Below, one piece after another: positions 38,881 to 45,397 of a stretch of 45,397 bases of DNA. Source of the stretch: Haplosporangium gracile (Eukaryota; Mortierellomycota; Mortierellomycetes; Mortierellales; Mortierellaceae). Location of the stretch: the NCBI GenBank assembly GCA_015499985.1, contig JAAAUF010000152.1:11799-57195 (forward strand). The letters are read 5' to 3'. Each line of letters starts with the position of its first letter. The stretch's first letter is position 1. Below the pieces are notes generated by a model. That model was not told the DNA's origin, ran no database searches, and worked only from the letters and a program-made list of their open reading frames with translations. A program made the position numbers and the translations under genes.

Positions 38881-41463
38881 ATGTCAACGCTATCAGCAGC
38901 TGCAAAAGTCTTCAACATCCCCGAACTCTCGGAAATTATCCTCCAAGACTTCACCCCACACGACTTCGCACAATGTATCCTGGTCTGTAAATCCTTTGCA
39001 AGCGTATTCACGCCCATCCTCTGGCACACCATCTCGCTCAAACAGGATCACCAACATGCTTGGTTCTCGACTTCCCTGGAGGTGCAGGAGGCGTTGAGAA
39101 GGAACGCGCATTATGTCCAGGTGATTCAGGGCCGGAGTTGTAAGAGTTTGAGACCATTTTTAGAGTTGGGAGAGATGATGATGCCAAGGTTGCATACGGT
39201 GCAGTTTCCGTTGTATAATAGGAGTCTGGGCAGCTATGCGACGGATGATTTGCACCCGGATCCGGTGTTCTCTGAGCAACAACGACTAGAATCATCAGTT
39301 GCCGCAGCAGGAGCGACACGGACAGGGAGACGGACACGGATGCCGAGAAGGGACTGGTTGCGGTACAACGGGATGTTTCTCATGCGCCGGCGCTACTTTA
39401 TCGACCGCGTCTATCGCCAACGGCAACTCCACGCGTTCCAACAACAACGGGTTGCTCAACAGCAACTGCTCGACATTTGGAAACATACGAATGACCCCAA
39501 TTATATCGTTATTCAGTTGAGGGAGGCCGAGGAGAAGGTGGCGCAGTTGGAACAGGAGTGCGTTGTACAGGAGAAGAAGTTCCCAAGTGTTGCTTTGGGG
39601 TTGGGGCCGAGCTTGGTCGAGCAGGATTTGGAGTTGTTGAGGAGCAAGATTCGCCAGACGAAGGAGAAGATCGATAAGTTGCGTCGAGCATCACCACCAA
39701 TCGGAGCAGGATTGGTCTTCAACAACAATGACGATTGCTCTGCTGGATCGTGGATGGGTGGAGAGCCTGACTTTTGTATGGGTTACGAGAATACGGATGA
39801 GCTGATCCTGGAGCAGTTTCTGCGTCGGTTCCCTCACCTCCAGACGTTGATGACGACGTCGTTGCCCTTTGTTGGTCAAGGAGTCATACGGACTGTGGTG
39901 GGGCTGGACAATTTGAGATCGCTTTCACTAACTATTTTCCATGCAAAGCTGCCCACCCAGGTGTCGAACGTTCATACGCTCTTGAGCATCTGTCCTCCCA
40001 ACCTTGAGATCCTTCGACTTTCATTCGTGGACAAGGATGATGGTACAGTCGACATGATGCCTGTCATCGCCCACCCCAGGGGCCGAAACAGCGCCTCCAC
40101 TTTGCCGACTGCGGAAATGTTAGAGACCTCTACTTATTCCTTCTCTGCTTCAGGACCAACACCCACGACCAACAGCTTCAGCTCAAAGGGAGATGTGGAA
40201 GACGCGAGTTTGGATCTTGTCCGATTATCCATCCAGCGTGCAGGACCAATGCGATTCCTCCGACGGCTGTTTATCGAAGGAACCCTCGGAGATCCAGCAC
40301 TCACAAAAATCAGCACATTCGACCGTCCGAGCCCAGACTCACAGACATGGGTCGCCTTCCTGGAACGATGCCCCAACCTGCTAACATTGAGTCTTGGAGG
40401 ATGTTCCGTCAGAGTGTTGCCCGAGGTTGGCCAGTTTCTCAGACTCTACTGCCCCCGGCTGGAGGACTTTGCAGTGGGTCACAAGAGCTATCTGGGTACA
40501 CCGTCGTACGAACTTTTGGATCCGAACTTGGCGATTCTCTTGTCTTCTTTGGTAGGACTGAAACGTCTCCGGATCGACTCATTTGCATTGGAAACCAACA
40601 GCCAGGTTCTGGGCGTGATCCAACATCGTTTCGCAGAGTCGCTGACTGACATCTCGCTTAACGACTGCAAGTACCTCCGCCTCCGGTTCCTGGAAGAATC
40701 CCATTCAGTCTTCAGTCTCCTCCAGTCCCTCAAAAACATGGAGTCCATGGACCTCCTCCCCTCGGGAGAGATCTTTCACTCCTTCGAACATACCTTAGGC
40801 TGCCCCAGGTTTGTGTCTGAGGTGTTTTCGAAGCCTTGGACATGTCAGGGATCATTGCGGGTGCTGCGGATTAATATTGATGGGGTTTTCAGGAAGGTGC
40901 CGACTTATTCGTTGACGAGGGAGCAGGATCTGGAAAACAGTCGGCAGTTACAGAGGAAGGCTTGTCAGTTTTTGGGGTCCTTTTCGCAGTTGGAGGAGTT
41001 GTCGCTCGGTGTCTTGACTTCAGCTGCGCGACAGAAGGCTACCGCACGTTGGCGCGGTGGTGGCAGTTACAAGGACGAGGACGATACGAGGTTATTTTCA
41101 CCAAGCGCAGAGGATCACGAACAAGGCCCCGTCTACGGCGCATTCAGATTCGTCGGCATCCAGTCCACCTGCCTCGCTCTCTCCCTCACCCACGGTCTCG
41201 AACTCATGGGCGGACTCAAAAGACTAAAAATCTTCAACGTCGCCAGGATGGACCATTCGATCGAGACGGAGGAGGTCGAGTTTATGGTGGAACAGTGGCC
41301 CGAATTGGAGTTTTTGCCAGGCTTGTTGAGAGGGAGTTGGTTCCAGGGTGAGCCGGGAAGGCCAGAGGGGGAGAGGGTTGAGAGGACCAGGCAGGTTGAG
41401 GAGAGAGATCGAAAGGTGAAGGTGTGGATGAGGGAGCGAGTGCCTTTTTTGAGGTATAACTGA
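38881..41463 (+). CDS. Family-3 F-box/LRR protein (gene J), 860 aa
   Basis: An intact single-exon tandem paralog of gene I. ATG 38881 is chosen over the upstream ATG 38710 because it aligns with the start of gene I and follows a C/T-rich leader. The F-box-like unit is at about 10-55 (VFNIPELSEIILQDF, then VCKSFASVFTPILWHTISL). Next comes a long Gln/Glu/Lys-rich, likely coiled-coil segment at about 174-270 (EAEEKVAQLEQECVVQEKKF; LLRSKIRQTKEKIDKLRRAS), much longer than in gene I. LRRs follow (LDNLRSLSLTIF; PNLEILRLSF; CPNLLTLSLGGCSV; CPRLEDFAVG). The C-terminus (QLEELSLGVL; GLKRLKIFNVARMDHSIETE; FMVEQWPELEFLPGLL) matches gene I and ends in a charged tail. Role by family: SCF substrate receptor; the coiled coil could mediate pairing. 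Confidence 0.85.
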   Translation: MSTLSAAAKVFNIPELSEIILQDFTPHDFAQCILVCKSFASVFTPILWHTISLKQDHQHAWFSTSLEVQEALRRNAHYVQVIQGRSCKSLRPFLELGEMMMPRLHTVQFPLYNRSLGSYATDDLHPDPVFSEQQRLESSVAAAGATRTGRRTRMPRRDWLRYNGMFLMRRRYFIDRVYRQRQLHAFQQQRVAQQQLLDIWKHTNDPNYIVIQLREAEEKVAQLEQECVVQEKKFPSVALGLGPSLVEQDLELLRSKIRQTKEKIDKLRRASPPIGAGLVFNNNDDCSAGSWMGGEPDFCMGYENTDELILEQFLRRFPHLQTLMTTSLPFVGQGVIRTVVGLDNLRSLSLTIFHAKLPTQVSNVHTLLSICPPNLEILRLSFVDKDDGTVDMMPVIAHPRGRNSASTLPTAEMLETSTYSFSASGPTPTTNSFSSKGDVEDASLDLVRLSIQRAGPMRFLRRLFIEGTLGDPALTKISTFDRPSPDSQTWVAFLERCPNLLTLSLGGCSVRVLPEVGQFLRLYCPRLEDFAVGHKSYLGTPSYELLDPNLAILLSSLVGLKRLRIDSFALETNSQVLGVIQHRFAESLTDISLNDCKYLRLRFLEESHSVFSLLQSLKNMESMDLLPSGEIFHSFEHTLGCPRFVSEVFSKPWTCQGSLRVLRINIDGVFRKVPTYSLTREQDLENSRQLQRKACQFLGSFSQLEELSLGVLTSAARQKATARWRGGGSYKDEDDTRLFSPSAEDHEQGPVYGAFRFVGIQSTCLALSLTHGLELMGGLKRLKIFNVARMDHSIETEEVEFMVEQWPELEFLPGLLRGSWFQGEPGRPEGERVERTRQVEERDRKVKVWMRERVPFLRYN

Positions 41464-41595
41464 ACGTGGAGTATGATGAACATGATGGTGGTGGCGCAAG
41501 AATTACACGGTGTTGCTGACTTTGTGGTCGAATTGAGGGGGAGCAAACGATTAGATGGAGCACTAGATCATAACCATAGACTTATTTTTTGCTCG

Positions 41596-41601
41596 TATAA
41601 A
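41596..41601 (+). promoter_or_regulatory. TATA box upstream of a decayed F-box copy
   Basis: TATAAA directly followed by CGCGGCG, 98 bp before ATG 41699. A similar AAACGCGGC stretch lies at 44741-44749, upstream of another family-1 stub, suggesting promoters inherited with the duplicates. Confidence 0.4.
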
Positions 41602-41698
41602 CGCGGCGTTGTTGTTTATTTTTCATTTTCCCCTCTATTTTCAACGAACACCCCTCCTCCCTTCATGACAAACACCAATCCACAAACACAAAAAACAA

Positions 41699-42532
41699 AT
41701 GCAAAAGGTGACATCGGTAATATCTCGCTTCTTCCAAATCCCAGAACTGGTCCTAAAACTAGCCCGGAAACTAGACAACCTCATGCTCACAAAGTTCCTA
41801 CAAACAAACTACCACTTCAACACCCTCTGCACACCCTTCCTCTACAACATTCTATATGATGAATGTCCACGAGCTTACCTCTGGACCGCTCTTTTCAGCG
41901 CTTTTGTACAATTGTCTCCTCGCGTATCATGAACATCCATCCTCCTCCTCCTCCTCCTCTTTCTCGTCCTCGTCGTCGGTCTCGGACAAGAAGCCGCAAA
42001 GCCAAGAGGAATCCCACGTATTGATCTTCCGACCGAGACCCTGACGCCTCTACCACCAGTGGCGCATCTAAAAAAAGTTCACTTACACGACCTATTTCGC
42101 GCTCCGACCCATGAAACATCACACCTTCATGCCCTCGAGTCGGTACCCGCGGATCCGGCAAGCACAACTGTACTGGTTCCTGAGCCTGTGTGCCCCGTCC
42201 TTGACTGAATTGTCCCTAGAGGTGATGTTCTAGGATGATAACGATGGCAAGGAAGATGAGGGGGTGGCGGTGTTGGCGCGGATGTTGATAGGGATGAAGC
42301 GGTTGAGGAGGTTGGAGGTTTGTGTGTAGTTGGCCGATATACATGATGGAGGAGGAGGAAGAGAACGAGGGAGAAAGGGTTTATGAGAGGCTTATGAAGG
42401 TGAGGGGCGAGATTGGGAAGTTGAAGAGGTTGGAGAGGCTTGGGATGGTTGCGATTTTGAAGGAAGATAAATTGGAGGAGCGTGTTTTCATCTTGACAAG
42501 GATGAAGGATAGGGTGTTTTTCATTCTCCTCT
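41699..42532 (+). pseudogene. Shrunken family-1 F-box/LRR pseudogene
   Basis: ATG 41699 opens a clear F-box-like start (ISRFFQIPELVLKLARKL, then TNYHFNTLCTPFLYNILYD). The frame then breaks: NVHELTSGPLFSALLYNC (41862 on) matches HQVTSGPLFASFYYNC in the copy at 42679, with about 30 residues between them lost. Next come LPPVAHLKKVHLHDLF (the FPPM region), FLSLCAPSLTELSLEVMF with a stop, and MLIGMKRLRRLEVCV with a stop. The central LRRs are missing. Finally YERLMKVRGEIGKLKRLERL corresponds to the 'LYRQIASLTKLEHL' segment, ending at 42532. It has many frame changes and is less than half the normal length, but the promoter side is well preserved. Confidence 0.7.
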
Positions 42533-42678
42533 GATTCAGGTGTGAGAATAATAAATTCGTCCCACGGCTGATGACGCTTAGTCCCAGAGACAAAGTTTTC
42601 TGACTCTTCCTGTCAAAAGGGACTTTTCTTTTGCTCATCACTCACACCATCCAATTCTCCCTTACCGACATACAAACT

Positions 42679-44703
42679 ATGGACGGCAACAACAAATCTC
42701 AACAACAGAACAACAGTTAGCCTGCTCAAGATTCTTCAACATCTCAGAGCTGGTCTTAACTCTCACCTCCCTCTTGGACCGGGGTGCCATTGCAAACCTC
42801 TGTCTGACCGATCATAGATTGAAGAACATCTGTACACCCCTTCTCTATTCGGTCCAGGATTTCTTCACGGAGACAGCAGTTAGCATTGCCCAGATACTCG
42901 ATACCCCAGAAGCCATGGCTGCCTTTGCGAGGAATATTCAGAGCATCCACCAGGTCACTTCTGGACCGTTATTTGCGTCGTTCTACTACAATTGCATGCT
43001 CCTGGCCCACACCGCCGTCGCTGCTGCGTCTTTAGAAGACCTCGAACAGGATTCGTCAGGACGACCCCTTCTGACCGCGGCAGGAGTAGCAGCAATAACA
43101 GGAGGAGCAGCAGCAATAACAGGAGGAACAGCAGGAGTACCGGGGATCTACGGAGTACGACAATGATACCCATAGACCCAATGACCAACCTCGTATCGTT
43201 CACCTACTACGCCTACTTTGGCAAGCGGTCCCTCAATCACTCTACCTTTGTCTCCAGCGCCCGATTTCCCAAAACCCGTCAGGCTCAGATATTCTGGATC
43301 CTACAACAAAAAAACTTGTTCCGCTCGCCAAGGTCCTCCCAACTCTGCGGGGCCTCAAGAGGTTGGACTTTACGATTACGACAGATCTTACCAAGGATTT
43401 GCCACAATTGGTGCCGACTCTCGTGTTCAGTGCCCCTGAGTCGGTCGAGTGTCTTGAGATGGAGCTGGATGACATTGACGAGTTTGGTTATGATCAGGTC
43501 TCTGTCATTTGGGACGAACGGGACCCTCAGGAACAGAGTTTATCATCATTAGCGGCAGTAGACACAACAGAACTGTTGCCCAAAGAAAGGACAAGGCCGC
43601 GGGATGTTTGGACAAGCGAGCGGAGACAGGAACGACCATTGATACATTTGCGTCGCCTTTATATTGACAGTTTCGCCCAAGTTTCGCCTATCGACATGGC
43701 TGCGATTTTTGCGCATTGCCCAGCGTTGGTCGACTTGCATATCCCAGACCTAGATGAACACGCAGATGTCCGGAGAGTTGCGAGAAGTATCGCCCAGAGC
43801 TGTCCCAGGATAAGTCAAGTCCTTCAGCACGGTAGGGTAGATGATGAGCAGCAACTGACTTTGGAGATCGCTCGTGCGGTAGAGGAGCAGAAGCTGGAAG
43901 GGTTGTTGTTCTCGGGTTTCCAGGGCAGCGATGATTTGATTCCAGTGATGCTACAGAGACATTCGACAGTGCTGCGGGAGCTTCGGTTGAATGATTGTAT
44001 TCGGCTATCGAGCAAGTCTATCCAAAAGGTCCTCTGCACTGGACGGGTGCTCGAGGTGTTCCGGGTAGAGCCCTACAGACCCGCATTGTCGTGTATTTTT
44101 CTTGAGGATGCGGTTGCGACGGAGTGGGTCTGTAAGGATATCAAGCAACTGAGGCTGGAGATCAAAATTGGTGCGACCATACCTCCATCTCCGGATGCCT
44201 ATTACAAGCGTGTGGAAGAGGAAGCACCTCTTGTCCTGACCGAGGTCGAGCGAGCGCATTTTTCGCTCTTGGAAACCCTGTATCGTCAAATTGCTTCCTT
44301 GACCAAGTTGGAGCATCTTGATATACGAACTGTGGTAGAGTATAGTGAGGAAATCGCATGCCGATATTCGTACCACGATGTCTCGTTTCCGGGGATGCTC
44401 TCTTTAGGGGATGAGAAAGTAGGGAGGCCGGGTTACCTAGACCTGTTCGGCGGGTTGAAGAAGTTGAGATCGTTGAATGGGTCGGTGCGGGCAAAGACAG
44501 ACGAGACGAGGGTGATGGTGGGGCAACGCGAGTGTGAGTGGTTGAGTGCTCATTGGCCATTGTTGGAGGTTCTGGACCTCTGTTCATATCGCCCGGGGGA
44601 TGATTTTTTGAATGATGTCTGTGGACGGGATGAGAGGACGTGTTTTCGATGGTTGAAGGAGCGTCGTAAGTTGAATTTGAAGAGGCCCTATCCCCATATG
44701 TAA
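42679..44703 (+). pseudogene. Family-1 F-box/LRR gene with several frameshifts
   Basis: ATG 42679 leads into a short frame that stops after 13 codons. The F-box-like unit (SRFFNISELVLTLTSLL, then DHRLKNICTPLLYSVQDF) lies in another frame from about 42729, running to 43166 through an Ala/Gly-rich repeat. The PMTNLVSFTYYAYF piece (from about 43180) is in a third frame, and from about 43230 the main frame begins. The 43363-44703 part (446 codons) is a perfectly open LRR/C-terminal half (CPALVDLHIPDL; RVLEVFRVE; FPGMLSL; GYLDLFGGLKKLRSL; WLSAHWPLLEVLDL). There are therefore about three lesions in the first third and none in the last two thirds. No consistent GT-AG introns fix the breaks. It could be a young pseudogene or a badly sequenced gene. 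Confidence 0.65.
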
Positions 44704-44740
44704 TTAAAGTTTATCTTTCGACAGCCAACAAGGAAAATAA

Positions 44741-44749
44741 AAACGCGGC
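44741..44749 (+). promoter_or_regulatory. AT-rich/CGCGGC promoter-like motif
   Basis: AAACGCGGC follows an AT-rich AAAATAA stretch, 139 bp upstream of the F-box stub at 44888. It matches the sequence overlapping the TATA box at 41596. Confidence 0.3.
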
Positions 44750-44887
44750 ATGTATTGTCCATCGACACTCAGGTACCATTTTACTGTCTCTGTTCCTTTC
44801 CTTTTCCTTTTTTCTTTCTTCATTTTGATCAACGACACTCCCCTCTCTCTTTTCATTCCTCCAGCTCACCCCTTCTACTCTTCAGCC

Positions 44888-44965
44888 ATGTGCTCGGCAA
44901 GGTTCCAGTTCTTCTCGATCCCAGAACTGACAGTCAAGCTCAGCCTCTTTCTCCCGGGCCTATAG
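44888..44965 (+). pseudogene. 5'-end stub of a family-1 F-box gene
   Basis: ATG 44888 encodes CSARFQFFSIPELTVKLSLF, exactly the family-1 N-terminus and first F-box helix, then LPGL and a stop. Nothing of the second F-box helix or LRRs follows; the next family start is another F-box gene 72 bp on. The copy was apparently cut off within its F-box. Confidence 0.65.
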
Positions 44966-45036
44966 AGTTCACGACTCACTCTCACTCACTTTCATCCTTC
45001 CCCCTGTCCGATTAACTTCCACCAACGACAGACAAA

Positions 45037-45366
45037 ATGGAGCAGTGGGCCGTATCCGCGTCCATCGTATTATCCATTCCAGAGCTCCTGGATAATATCC
45101 AAGTCTCCCTCGCCTCGCACGACCTCGTCCAGTGTGCCGTAGTCTTCAGGACTAAGACTGGCGACCCAGGATCTCATATGACGGAAGTGATAGAATCGTT
45201 GGTCAGCACGACTGGCTTCAGGCCAAGGGAATGTTTCCGAATCGGGGAACGTGTTTTGAACGAAATAGAAATCGCTGTACAAACTCAGTGTCTTGCATGC
45301 ATAATGAAAGACAAAGAAAAAAAAAAAGACAGGGTAAATGGAAAATCAACAAGTTCAAGAAAGTAG
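45037..45366 (+). CDS. Truncated family-3 F-box stub, 109 aa
   Basis: ATG 45037 (AAA before it) starts an intact 109-codon frame. Residues 8-36 (SIVLSIPELLDNIQVSL, then SHDLVQCAVVF) match the first half of the F-box of gene I (VLSIPELLDIMQGSLTPHDL). From about residue 37 the similarity ends abruptly, before the TPLLW motif, and the rest (Lys-rich at the C-terminus) resembles nothing else here. It is either the truncated 5' end of a deleted gene I/J-type copy or a short F-box half-protein. Skp1 binding is doubtful without the second half of the F-box. An intron leading to exons beyond the window cannot be excluded. Confidence 0.45.
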   Translation: MEQWAVSASIVLSIPELLDNIQVSLASHDLVQCAVVFRTKTGDPGSHMTEVIESLVSTTGFRPRECFRIGERVLNEIEIAVQTQCLACIMKDKEKKKDRVNGKSTSSRK

Positions 45367-45397
45367 AGAAATAATGTGGGAATTAATATCATTGCCT

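Noticed and set aside
1..45397. tRNA, rRNA or bacterial-type operon features
   Set aside because: No cloverleaf with matching anticodon arms, no rRNA-like sequence and no ribosome-binding-site layout was recognised; gene style is eukaryotic.

Overview
The window looks like nuclear DNA of an early-diverging filamentous fungus, most likely Mortierellomycota (Mortierella/Linnemannia/Podila type). The reasons are large single-exon genes with AATAAA poly(A) signals just after the stop, pyrimidine-rich leaders, one gene with short GT-AG introns (85-129 nt), and above all a dense cluster of F-box/leucine-rich-repeat (LRR) genes of the kind those genomes carry in large numbers. The lineage is inferred from gene style only; no search was possible. 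No rRNA, tRNA, CRISPR array or complete transposon was recognised.

Layout. 634-4884 (-) is a five-exon F-box/LRR gene of about 1278 aa. From 5725 to 22750 lies a tandem, mostly plus-strand array of one F-box/LRR family ('family 1', about 600-690 aa). Intact or nearly intact members at 6954 (A), 9756 (B, frameshifted), 12666 (C, one frameshift), 17444 (D) and 20669 (E) alternate with decayed copies at 5725, 9211, 11904, 14409, 15361 and 19741/20134. A 10-N assembly gap sits at 14876-14885. Next come a convergent minus-strand F-box/LRR gene of a second family (22891-24933, F) and a decayed sister (25185-26289). Family 1 resumes at 27292 (G), followed by a compact MITE-like element (29216-29352), a decayed family-1 copy (29455-30866) and a decayed minus-strand family-2-like copy (30973-31957). 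One unrelated gene (32978-35473) encodes a Ser/Thr/Pro-rich, probably tail-anchored membrane protein with a tubby-C/DUF6593-like core. Two larger tandem paralogs of a third F-box family follow (36159-38543 and 38881-41463). The window ends with family-1 relics (41699, 42679-44703, 44888) and a truncated family-3 F-box stub (45037).

How the genes relate. Most members start with an F-box-like helix pair (pattern F-x-IPEL, then a TP-LLY or TP-LLW motif), pass through irregular LRRs, and end in a block with the pattern 'L-L-G-L-L-x-L ... E-x-x-W ... W-P-x-L'. If functional, such proteins would be substrate receptors of SCF (Skp1-Cullin-F-box) ubiquitin ligases, with the LRRs choosing the target. 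The mixture of intact genes, single-indel genes, internally deleted copies, 3'-end relics, 5'-end stubs and an inverted junction is what birth-and-death evolution by unequal exchange would leave.
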